Source of the DNA: Panopea generosa
Taxonomy: Eukaryota > Mollusca > Bivalvia > Adapedonta > Hiatellidae
Direction of reading: 5' to 3'
Assembly (NCBI GenBank): GCA_029582155.1
Contig: CM055903.1
Coordinates: 43,477,769 to 43,541,768, forward strand
DNA length: 64,000 bases
In this document: positions 54,933-64,000 of the stretch, one piece after another
Layout of the letters: each line of letters opens with the position of its first letter
Numbering within the stretch: the first letter of the stretch is position 1
Program-made: the position numbers and the translations under genes
The notes under the pieces: model-generated
Databases searched by the model: none
Told to the model about the DNA's origin: nothing
What the model saw: only the letters and a program-made list of their open reading frames with translations

Positions 54933-55540
54933 GTTTTGTTGATAGTATTTGTTTTGTTTGCCTTACAGTAGTTTACAATAACAAACTAATATAATATAAA
55001 TCCTTGTTGTTCTTTGTATCAGTACTGATCTACACAAACCAAACAGTGCTTTGCATATATCCATGGTTATTCAAAAAGTATATTGAAAATAGCTCGTATT
55101 AATCTATACGAGTTACACGCGTAAGAGCTTATAACAATCAAGTCAATTTTATGTGTATGAGAACTTTATAATTATTATATGACAAGCCACGACAATTAAT
55201 ATTTTGTGCATTTTAAAACAATATATGTTATTGGCATCATCGAATACTTATCAGCCTATTTTTACCATGTACTGATATTCCAAAATTTCAATATCGACAT
55301 TTGACCTCAGAATTAAGACATACGCCACTCCTCCCTGCAGTCAGTATACGTGAAATAATAAATACATCGAAACTATACATATATATGTATTATGTCACAT
55401 AGATGTATATCGATATATTTTATATGAATTAGCCGTCTGGGCTGATGAGTGAGCTAACATTTGGGTTGGTTCCTGCTTAAAGCATAAAGTAAATCAACAA
55501 CAATCTTGTTATAGGATGTCTTCTTGTCTCTTTTATTCGT
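54933..55540. other. Non-coding stretch
   Basis: AT-rich. A fragment like a tRNA head (GCCGTCTGGGCTGATGAGTG, about 55431-55450) precedes the SINE. No coding. Confidence 0.45.
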
Positions 55541-55542
55541 TG

Positions 55543-55840
55543 CCGGGCCCGATTAGCACAAGCGGAAGCGCGTCTGACTATCAATCCATCGGTCGTGAGT
55601 TTGAATCCCCGCCCGGCCACAGTCCCTGGGATGATTTATATACGACATTGCGACTCATTATCATTTGTATCTCACCTCTGCTTCAAGTGGGAAATTTATC
55701 AGTTACTTTGGGAGATGGACTGTGTTCGAGTACTGGTCGACCTTCCATGATTCAAGGAAACTGATTCAGTTAACTGATCGTCTGTTAAAAAGAAATGAAC
55801 TTTAATATTCAATCAATCAATCAATCTCTCGATCAATCAA
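55543..55840 (+). mobile_element. tRNA-derived SINE, family A, full-length copy with AATC tail
   Basis: Head GCCGGGCCCGATTAGCACAA, anticodon-arm GTCTGACTATCAATCCATC, B-box GAGTTTGAATCCC. The body has GATTTATATACGACATTGCG and CAAGTGGGAAATTTATCAGT. The end is (AATC)n. The tail and structure mark it as a retroposed SINE. Confidence 0.8.
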
Positions 55841-55945
55841 TATCTCCTTTTTATATGAAATTGCATTGCTTGCCTTCTATTTGCATGTCGACAAGATTGT
55901 TAACAAGCTTATCGGTGTTATTAGTATATTCGTAATGTTTTTCAG

Positions 55946-56172
55946 GCTAGGTGTCCAAACTATTGCCCGGATGTTGGTCATTGTGGAATATTCAGATACA
56001 AAAAAATCTTAAATCCTAGTTCACTGGTCAACTTAAGTAAGAATACCGGGGTTTACAATTGTCATTATCATTTCACCACCAAGGCGACAAACAATGCCAA
56101 AGTATCCAACGTGGAGCATATTGATGTCATCATGAATGAATCACCACCAGAACCGGACGTCGTATTGGAAGG
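55946..56172 (+). CDS. Ig-like domain exon (single exon of an unidentified gene)
   Basis: Bounded by TAATGTTTTTCAG and GGAAG|GTTAGT, the exon is 227 nt, open in one frame and ends in phase 1. It encodes ARCPNYCPDVGHCGIFRY, then an Ig F-strand-like NTGVYNCHYHF (compare DxGxYxC), a G-strand-like VEHIDVIMNE and a Pro-rich end (SPPEPDVVLEG). This fits the second half of an extracellular Ig-like domain plus linker. No further plus-strand exon was confirmed on either side, so it could be an orphan or part of a gene with long introns. A weak acceptor at about 59009 followed by 11 codons and a stop is in phase but unsupported. Confidence 0.65.
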
Positions 56173-57096
56173 TTAGTCGGTATCAAATAATAGACTAAAT
56201 GTATTTTTAGAAGTCGTTTCAATTAAATTTTAGAGCGTAGGTTTGTTGATAAATGCTTAGGATAAACGAATTACAAATGTTAAACGAATCCACGCATGAT
56301 GTAATTATCAAAATTACCAAGCGAAAATTCCATAAAGCTGCCAGCAAACTTTACTGGCAACAAATACGTTACTGTTGTAGCTTTCAATAGCGCGATTAAT
56401 CCATCTGACCCGATCTGCTCCGATAGAATAATGAGAGATGGCTCACCATCTGAGTTTATTCTGCTACTTTACAAAATGTAAAGTGGACTGAAAAACGGTG
56501 GTTTGTAATGACGGAAAACCTTGGCTCATGCATGCTAATTTAACTTAGATAATATCAAGTCCTGCAGGGAAGTATGCTCCAATACAACGACTAGGAATAC
56601 TGCGCCAAAAGAAGTGATTTACTACGTCAATAGTCAGGTCATTATGGGCTTATTTTAATAGTGATAAAAGACGAAATTTAGTGTAAATCTGTAACTATAT
56701 ATAGTAACACGTGTAATAATTCCCCAATAACGTGTTAAGATTAGCTTCTTTATTGATATCGGCTATTTCTTGTATCGAGAATTTTATGTTGTTCTGATAA
56801 TTCTTTTCTTATAAGTAATCCTATTATAAAATTTAAAACAACCTGGACCTCGATGTTGATTATTTACATTTACATTAAAGTATACTAACGACTGATATGG
56901 CAGCAAACACGTTTTATTTTATGCTTTTGATGAATTATAGAGATTTCTCAGATTATTTATGGTAATTCACTGTTTCAAACAGTGAAATTATGAATCTAAA
57001 TTTTTTTGTCATTGCATATTTATTTGAAAACAAAATATTTAAAAAAGAAAATTGCTTAATATTTTTTTATAAATCAAATAATATATAATGGCGAAT
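56173..57096. other. Non-coding stretch
   Basis: AT-rich, possibly intron downstream of the Ig-like exon. Nothing else was recognised. Confidence 0.45.
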
Positions 57097-57561
57097 TTAA
57101 GTCAAAATAAACAAAAGATATATAAAAGCATAAAATATATAGAAAGTTTGTTTGTTTTGGTGTAAGATTAAATGATATTTCATCTCGTTATGACCAAAAT
57201 ATGACTTTTGGTGATCTCTTGATGAAATATAATTCGGTCTTACACTGAAACAAAGAAATGTCCTCTTTTCAATTTTACATTCTGTTATAACATTTACTAG
57301 GTGGTTCAAAACAAGAAAAAAGTCTAGCCTGCCAAATATGGGCGTTTTTATGGTTGGAGTGCCATTTAGAATTATCCACATATCGTTTATATCGTTATTT
57401 GGGGAAAGTACTTCACTATGTGCATTCTGTTGCAAACTTAGAGTGTTGGTGAGATCAAGGGGGAAAAGTGGATATAACAAGTAGCACATGTATTGATGAC
57501 CATATAAACAATATAACAAACAACATTTCACAATCACAAAGGTACGCGCCACTTTAAACAA
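57097..57561 (-). CDS. Unrecognised 154-codon open frame
   Basis: The frame starts with a hydrophobic leader-like stretch (FVIVKCCLLYCLYG) and contains NDMWIILNGTPTIK and ITECKIEKRTFLCF, loosely like an Ig or other small extracellular domain. It ends in a hydrophobic AT-rich run. In DNA this AT-rich a frame of 154 codons is longer than expected by chance but not conclusive. No splice sites or homology support it. Confidence 0.25.
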   Translation of the reverse strand: MFKVARTFVIVKCCLLYCLYGHQYMCYLLYPLFPLDLTNTLSLQQNAHSEVLSPNNDINDMWIILNGTPTIKTPIFGRLDFFLVLNHLVNVITECKIEKRTFLCFSVRPNYISSRDHQKSYFGHNEMKYHLILHQNKQTFYIFYAFIYLLFILT

Positions 57562-57723
57562 CTAATGATAACAAACTTGCAATATATACAGTAATGTTTT
57601 GCAAAATATAATAAAAATCAACATTTTTTTTTCAAATATTATTTTGGTGTTTGAGCATGTATTACCTTTATCTGTCAGTTTGATATATAAATTGTTTTCG
57701 CATTTATTTTGTTTAAAGATTAT

Positions 57724-57785
<62 letters not shown>

Positions 57786-59795
57786 CAAAACTACTAAATC
57801 CAAAATATCAAATAATAAATGTCCTATGACATATTGAGCACCAATCAGCATGATTTCACAGGACGATTCGTTTCTAATATTTTAAGAGGCTTTTCCTGCC
57901 GCTTTATGTTCCACATTATTTCTGTATATACTTTATTATTTACTCGCATACCGTATATAAAATATACATTTTTTCCGATATTGTCTACATTTAGTTTTTT
58001 AACAAGTACAATTAAATGTATTATATGAATATTTATACCATTCCAAATAAATATTTTATATAATAATGAATATCATAAAGCATGCCTATGTAAAAAAAGG
58101 GGTGAAAATTCTAAATGATACAAAAGTATTTGAGAAATGCAATTAACTCCTATTTGTGTCGTTTGATTTTCACTTATTATTACCATATAAGTTGTATTTG
58201 TTATACAAAATAATATTAATACTTTTCCCTTATAGTAATGACGTGTAATAGATTGTCATATATGTATGCATGCTTTTAACTCACGTTGATAAACAGTATT
58301 CAGTATCAGTCATACTATATCCAAAATATGTTGAATATCAATGTATCATTACAAACGTTAATAATTACTGAAACGTGTTCAAAACAGTCATATATCATAT
58401 ACCTATTTCAATAAACTTCCCATATAATTTCTGATATATTTATGATATATATAATTGTTAAACTCTACTTTAAATCAAATTTTACCACAAATAAAGCGTT
58501 TGTCCGAATGAGACACTATCCTTATATACGCAAAACGAAAAGATGTGCATAAGAATTGTCAGGGACAACATTGTATTAATAAATTTTATATTTATATTGG
58601 TGTTAATATAACATGTACTGTTTATAACCAATGCAATACGGCCTCAAATAGGAATGTCTGTTCAAATTAATTATAACATGACATGTCCTTCGGTATTTTT
58701 GTTACACATGTTAATCATTTTGTTCTGTAAATGTATTTTCTGAATCGATAATTAACGTTTTAAAATATATCAAGCAATGCACCTTCCAACGTATTTACTT
58801 TGTATAATAAATTGTTGTAATAACAAATGGACCATTGAGAAATAGTTGACATTGTCTCCGTCAGATGAAGTTTACCATATCTCTGAAAGCTGAAAATAAA
58901 TGTCTGTCCATCTATTTTTAATAACACACGTATACTGCGTATTAGAAAAAATATTTTTATTGCGAATTGTTTTGATGAATTCATTAATTTCCTTTTGATT
59001 GCTTTAGGTACCACAATTTCTTCGTACACGAATAAGAAATAGATTAATTTTACAGTAAGTAATGTTGTTGTTTTTTCTTGATAAAACCGTCATATGTCTA
59101 TCCATCATCATATGTAGTTGTGTCCACGGATGGAATCGACTGAATATATTTTGTACATATATCTAAATGATGACTTCATATTATTGAATGAATTGACTTC
59201 AAAAGAACGTGTCTTCTGTAATTTCTTTAACGCAACAAACGCGATAACACGAACAGAATCCTTATTTTCCATATATCAGTATTATGACACATGTACGTTG
59301 GTTAACCCAAATTCAACAATTTAACTAGTAAGACAGCAAAGGTAATCTGTGCAGTCTACCGTGAAACTCCATACATGGTGTCACCACACAGTTGAATTAA
59401 GGTCTATGTTCTATCAAACAATAAGGTTTAGCTCTCCCAGTGTAAAATCAATTCCCATTTAAAAGCCCTTAAAGTATGTTTCCGTAGCAGAAATGTATCC
59501 GCTCATAAAAAAGCATTAATATCAAACCTTTTTAAAGGCAGGACAGTGCGGTAACTGTTATTAATTACACCCGGTTTATAATTGCAGTATACGCTAGGCA
59601 AACATTTGCTTTATTCATCTGCAGCAAAACATCCCTCTATATTATATGAACCATCTTGAGAATACTTTAAATCAGACTACGTTTTGTATTTAGCATAAAA
59701 TGTGTATGGCCGTCACTAAAGGAGGACGCGAGTCTGTAGTGTGACGAATAACATCAGGCACAAATTACTATAATGTGTAAAAATAATATACATAA
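57562..59795. other. Non-coding stretch
   Basis: AT-rich, with a (TA)n run at 57728-57778. Open frames at 58760-59029 (minus) and 59118-59324 (plus) have no clear domain. Nothing else was recognised. Confidence 0.45.
57728..57778. repeat. (TA)n microsatellite
   Basis: About 25 TA dinucleotides. Confidence 0.95.
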
Positions 59796-59801
59796 TTTAT
59801 T
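59796..59801 (-). terminator. Candidate polyadenylation signal AATAAA
   Basis: On the minus strand AATAAA lies about 52 nt beyond the stop codon of the tyrosine-rich tail exon, a normal distance for the 3' end of a gene. Confidence 0.45.
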
Positions 59802-59852
59802 AATAACCTTCTGCATATTGCATTTAAAGCATATATTGTATTCCTTGACGTA

Positions 59853-60567
59853 TTATGCTCGGAGTGCATCTGTATCCTCATAACTCGAATCACTCGAATC
59901 ACCTTGTAGCTGCAGATAAGTTGGTGGTCTAGCTTGTGGCTGCTCATAATCGAAATTCTTCTGCTCCGACTGTGGATGCATGTAATCGTCTGTTCCAGAT
60001 TCGTCATCTGGTTGCCCTTGGTCAGAACTTCTAGATGTAGCTTGTGGATGCTCATAGACGAAATTCTTCTGCTCCGGCTGTGGATGTATGTAACCGTCTT
60101 TTCCAGATTCGTGATTTGGTTGCCCTTGGTCTGAGCTTCTAGATGTAGCTTGCGGATGCTCATAGTCGAAATTCTTCTGCTCCGACTGTGGATGTATGTA
60201 ACCGTCTTTTCCAGATTCGTCATTTGGTTGCCCTTGGTCCGAGCTTTTAAATGTAGCTTGTGGATGCTCATAGTCGAAATTCTTCAGCTCCGACTGAGGA
60301 TGTATATAGCCGTCATTTCCATGTTCGTTATCCGGTTGCCCTTGGTCTGAGCTTCTAGATGTAGATTGTGGGTGTATGTAACCAGAGTCCCTTGATACAG
60401 CTTCAGTGTAGCCAACGGTTCTAGTTGTAGCATCAAGATCTTGATATGTATTCGCAGTTTTATCGGTGTCAATCTCGTGGTAGGGAGCATCTATATACGC
60501 ATACGGATCATCCACATTTGTAGACTGGGTAACAGACTCGTTATTACGTGCCTCCGATTCTTGTAAC
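59853..60567 (-). CDS. Receptor cytoplasmic tail, terminal exon with YxxP repeats
   Basis: The acceptor TTTATATCTACAG is followed by a G that completes the Arg codon split from the exon at 62694-62536. The frame then runs to a stop at 59853, about 238 residues. It begins LQESEARNNESVTQ, passes YAYIDAPYHEID and NTYQDL, then holds tandem repeats (59931-60383): one 24-residue unit, three 36-residue units and a final partial one, built on GYIHPQSEQKNFDYEHPQA and SSDQGQPNDESGKD. There are nine YxxP motifs (YIHP x4, YMHP, YEHP x3, YEQP) and 16 tyrosines, plus a terminal TYLQL. YxxP is the docking site for Crk/Nck-type SH2 domains when phosphorylated, as in p130Cas. The tail is acidic, polar and probably disordered. 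Confidence 0.8.
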
Positions 60568-61406
60568 CTGTAGATATAAAACACAATACACTATAGTTAA
60601 TACCACCAGAATGATTTACTAATTTCTTACCCTTTTCTAGTTATTTTACAGGCACAACGTATAGAGAAAACATTTGATCAACATAATTAGGTTTAGAAAC
60701 AATTTGTTTCTCAAATAATCTATCACGGGCGAATAATAATGTTTTAATTCTCGTTTAAACGAGCACAAATATTATTCGTCACGCGATAGCGAACACATGG
60801 GTTATATTTTATCTAAATTATTTGTTCACTAGTTTGTAGATACAACATTTAACTAATAGACAATTTTGATTCTGTATTGCATTATGTGGTCACTATTTTA
60901 CGGCCGGCCGCCAAACATGCCTCTTTGATTGTGCAGCGACTGCAAGAACATGGGACACAACGATGTGTGTTTCTCATAAAGCCGTGATGGATTATTTGTA
61001 TTTGTCGCACCCATGAAAAAGGATAATATATTTGTGACGTTGACATCCCTAACGCCCCCCCCCCCCCCCTCCCACCAACAAATGAATGCACGAACGTTTC
61101 TGAGGACCCGTTAATAATTAGTGTGGATAAAAAAGAAAACATAATGATAATGAAAAAGATATCAGATAGTCATGAGATTCCGGATTTTACAAAATCCTAA
61201 ATCCAACATTGAATTCAAGACCATCATATTTTTACACTCTATTACGACGTCCATACCTCATTTAGACAACAATGGCGAATCCAGGGATGTGGTAGTTCTA
61301 TGCTAGATCATCCCAAGCTAAAGAGTATTGTCCCTGTTCATGGAAAGGTATATATAGCAGTGAGCAGTAGCCAAACAAAGCACAAACATTCATGATTAAT
61401 CATATC
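60568..61406. other. Intron of the YxxP receptor, left part
   Basis: AT-rich, with an imperfect palindrome near 60720-60790 (CGGGCGAATAATAATG...TATTATTCGTCACGCG type) and a poly-C tract at about 61046-61068. No coding signal. Confidence 0.5.
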
Positions 61407-62335
61407 TTAAACATACTCCTTTTTGATGAGGAATTTAAAATTGAATATATGTGCTCTGTACAAACATTTGTCAGAAAACATTTGTTTAAGCATTGGAAAT
61501 AAAAAGAAGTCGCATGGATTCAGGTCTGGTGAGTAAGGCGTATTGTTTACAACATGCACGTATTCAGACGCCAAGAAAGCCAAAATATCCTCGCAACTGA
61601 GGAAAGGAGGCGTTGTCATCAGATGGACCCCTGACCACACTATGCTTTGACGATTGGACGATAATTTGTTTTGCTTTCTTCAGCACAGTTGTTATAGAAG
61701 CGTCCAGTGACTGTATGACCAGATGGACAAGACACATGGCAATGGTGTACAGCATTTTCTCTGTACTGATGGTTCTCTTAGCGTACATAGGCGAGCTTGA
61801 TTTTTCGTTTCCATTGTTCGTTATCAGCCTTTCTCTGTGCCTTAAACATGTGTACCCATAAGTTTCGTCAACTGTTAGCAATTTAGAAATAACCCGACTA
61901 TTACAGTTGTATATTCAGAAGTTCCCGGGCACATTTTAGACGCTGTTTCCTCAGTGACCAAATGAGGTCCCCACCTAGCACAAATCTTTCTCAGGTGCAG
62001 ATGCTTTTTAGAATCGTTTGTATGCTGCTTTCTGATATGCAAGCTCTACTGGCTATTTCTTTCACCGACAATCGGGAATTTTGCTCCACCACAGCCTGTA
62101 GAGGAGCGATGTTTGCCTTAGGAATAGAGGTTTTAGGTCTACCACGACGGGTGTCATCTTTGACAGACAATTTCCCAGCGCTTTAAAAGTTTTAACCCAC
62201 CAATACTGTACGCATAGAAATATCACACAGTTCATCAAATATCTGCTTTGCATCTATACCAAACCTAGTGCGGCATTTTATATAGCCACGAATTTCAGTA
62301 TTTTCGTCCACGTTACAAGATGACTTGTAAAATGG
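61407..62335 (-). mobile_element. Mariner-type DNA transposase relic in the receptor intron
   Basis: Mariner transposases move DNA by cut and paste. On the minus strand, N-terminal helix-turn-helix text is seen (IRGYIKCRTRFGIDAKQIFD near 62290; SVKEIASRACISESSIQTIL near 62040), then VDETYGYT at the first catalytic Asp region (near 61870) and SDDNA, then NNTPYSPDLNPCDFFLFPML (near 61530), the classic mariner third catalytic block. At least four stops or frame changes break it up: a stop follows ILKSICT, and VDETYGY and SPDLNPCD lie in different frames. Clear terminal inverted repeats were not seen. It is a decayed passenger in the intron between the tail and membrane exons. Confidence 0.8.
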
Positions 62336-62535
62336 TCATTGTATATGACTGCATATATTTCAGACTTAAATATTTCGGTCGTTTAAAAAGCAATTTGCAC
62401 GAAACAAACGGGTATAGTTAGCTATTGGAAACATTAATGAAGTGCAGTGAAGCGTTTTGAAATATACCTGGGATAAAAATACGGAATCTCATTAGTGACA
62501 AAACATTTTGCACGACCCCCGTATAATAGTCTCAC

Positions 62536-62694
62536 CTGCCCTCTATCGAAGATAGTTTCAAATCTTTTGCAGCTGAAATACTTTCCAGTTCCTTTACCTT
62601 ACTTCCAAACGTCTTGTACAGGAAACACGCTGCCGTTATTCCTAGAATGGTACACAATGTATAAAACATGAACATGTAACGAATTACTGGTGAT
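62536..62694 (-). CDS. Receptor transmembrane and juxtamembrane exon
   Basis: The exon lies between acceptor CAACCCATTCAG (or a second AG giving a start at 62686) and donor GGGCAG|GTGAGA. It encodes VIRYMFMFYTLCTILGITAA then CFLYKTFG, one membrane-spanning helix, followed by a charged stretch (SKVKELESISAAKDLKLSSI) leading into the tail. It ends in phase 2 (AG), which joins exactly to the leading G of the exon at 60567. The ~2-kb intron holds a mariner relic. Which acceptor is used depends on the previous exon: 62694 needs phase 2, 62686 needs phase 1. Confidence 0.75.
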
Positions 62695-63365
62695 CTGAAT
62701 GGGTTGAAAATAAAATAATTAGATCACTTAAAAACGTTTAAATTCGGTGACTCATAAAATAAATTTTGTCCGTTCTTTTAAAAGAAATATTTTTCACATA
62801 GAAAGACGTCAACACTCACACCTAAGATTAAATATTTCACAAAGAAAATGTGTTGATGCTTGGATTGGAAAAAAATGGAAAATACTCTCATTTCAGTATT
62901 AAATAAAAGACTTTATTGCAAAAAAATATAAATATATATAAAAAGAAAAAGAAAATACCAAGGAATGTACTGATGACCTTTTCATTATATCATATACGAT
63001 GCATAAGTACGACTTAACACAAATAATATTCTTTACATATTCGATGTAGGTAATATTTTTTTTGCTGGAAGGAGTGTTGTTGTTTTTTTGGCCTATATTA
63101 AAAAGTGATTTAAAGGATTTGTAAAAGAAACGGCACATTAATTGTGTGTGCTTGAGCAATTTATGCAAGACTCCAAGATCTTAAAAGATAAGGTCAAAAA
63201 ATGCGTATGCCGGTATATGATTATATTTAAATACATACACGATAAACATCAGGCAGAATTGTTCTGTATATTTTGTTAGTATCATTGTAAAACAATGTCG
63301 AGTTATTAAATATTATATATATATAGCAAAAGATAGATGTCATTGAATTTAAAAATAGACATTAC
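62695..63365. other. Intron between the two membrane-type exons
   Basis: AT-rich, no coding or repeat of note. Confidence 0.5.
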
Positions 63366-63451
63366 CTAAGGCTGCTAAAACGACCAATCCACTAAAGACA
63401 ACGGCGATGATAATGGTCAGGTTGGTCACCAGCTCTTCTAACTTCTTGTAC
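63366..63451 (-). CDS. Second transmembrane-type exon, same strand
   Basis: The exon of 86 nt lies between TGGGTTTCTCAG and GCCTTAG|GTAATG and is open in only one frame: YKKLEELVTNLTIIIAVVFS then GLVVLAALG, a charged lead-in and a 20-residue hydrophobic helix. It starts in phase 2 and ends in phase 1. It joins in phase to the exon at 62686 (second acceptor), but that would put two hydrophobic helices almost back to back. It may therefore be an alternative membrane exon or part of a neighbouring paralogue. Confidence 0.6.
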
Positions 63452-64000
63452 CTGAGAAACCCAACAGTCATGTGAATGTTTCCCACGGTAACCTTGAACA
63501 AGATGGTATATATATTTTAATACCAGTTTACATTACACAGTTTTGTTTTATGCAGTAATCAATAGTTAACTTACTGAAAATTCTATTATCACATTTGCCA
63601 GTACTAATAACAAATAAGATATTACACAATACGCTTGGAGGATAAAAACACAAATAAACCGTCCTGAGATTGTATATGTCTGTTTTCTCCCATTGAGAGC
63701 CTCGTCCCTGCATATTATTTCGACCCACACGGATACTTGTACTCGTTTTGTAAGTAGCTTTGAGGTAAGTATTTCTTGAAGTTTAATGGGGTATCGAGGA
63801 AGTAAAATGTAACTTAGATATTATTTTAATGAGTAAAGATATTTAAACAAATCTCACGCACTGAACGCTGGCGAAGTGTTGAATTGACTGAATTGTTGAT
63901 ATTGTTATCTAATTTAATTGGATTCAAAAATTCCAGTATGGTCATGACATGCTCATCTTAGTCAAATCAAACTTCTATAGACAGCGGTTTATGTATTATT
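63452..64000. other. Right edge, probably upstream intron of the receptor
   Basis: AT-rich. No further extracellular exon was recognised on the minus strand. The 66-codon minus frame at 63528-63728 has no domain. Confidence 0.4.

Noticed and set aside
58760-59029. 89-codon minus-strand frame with KIDGQTFIFSFQRYGKLHLT
   Set aside because: A faint resemblance to an Ig-domain strand only. There are no splice borders and no linked exons.
59009-59045. Possible terminal exon continuing the Ig-like exon (GT ACC ACA ATT ...)
   Set aside because: The acceptor and phase fit, but it gives only 11 codons and no membrane anchor, and lies almost 3 kb away with no other support.
59768-60490. Other-frame open frames (minus MSIHKLHLKARTKG... 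and plus MWLLIIEILLLRLW...) over the tail repeats
   Set aside because: The 108-bp coding repeat keeps alternative frames open. Only the YxxP frame joins in phase to the membrane exon.

Overview
This is an AT-rich, intron-rich, repeat-laden metazoan nuclear window, most likely from a bivalve mollusc. The evidence is a plexin-type receptor split into short exons with consensus GT/AG sites, many tRNA-derived SINEs, LINE and mariner fragments, long micro- and minisatellites, and bivalve-style dispersed repeats. No bacterial, organellar or CRISPR features are present.

Layout. (1) 1-13.7 kb, minus strand: the 5' part of a plexin-like receptor gene. Seven coding exons, found by reading splice sites and phases, encode signal peptide, Sema domain, PSI domain and a plexin TIG-like region. 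All six junctions keep phase, and the gene runs off the left edge. Its introns hold SINEs, a 91-bp tandem array that reaches the exon 2 splice donor, a 126-bp array, and microsatellites. At the far left is a 142-bp tandem repeat whose units each contain a 60-bp exon-like cassette. (2) 13.7-24.3 kb: non-coding. It holds a stray duplicated piece of the Sema exon (14.9-15.1 kb), a promoter-like patch near 15.7 kb, a 774-bp element with ~190-bp inverted repeats and a candidate 6-bp target duplication, several tRNA-derived repeats, and an element whose internal array carries nuclear-receptor-type half-sites. (3) 24.3-33 kb: a 58-bp satellite, two separate 21-bp minisatellites, a palindromic element and a LINE endonuclease fragment. 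(4) 34.9-39.6 kb: a degraded copy of an uncharacterised, TE-like invertebrate protein family with a CXC-type cysteine cluster at its end. (5) 40-47 kb: SINEs and very large ACT/ACC trinucleotide arrays (one of ~2.15 kb, nearly G-free on the plus strand). (6) 48-55 kb: a degraded LINE and a broken, possibly glycosyltransferase-like gene on the minus strand. (7) 55.9-64 kb: a lone Ig-like exon (plus strand), then on the minus strand the membrane-proximal and cytoplasmic exons of a receptor whose tail carries tandem repeats with nine YxxP motifs, a mariner-type transposase relic, and a second transmembrane exon.

How the parts relate: the two convincing host genes are both cell-surface receptors. 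The plexin-like gene is represented by ligand-binding extracellular exons. The right-hand receptor is represented by its transmembrane segment and a tyrosine-rich tail that looks built for SH2-adaptor docking. Nothing shows that they act together. Most of the rest is repeat sequence, and most long open frames there are by-products of period-3 or period-21 arrays.
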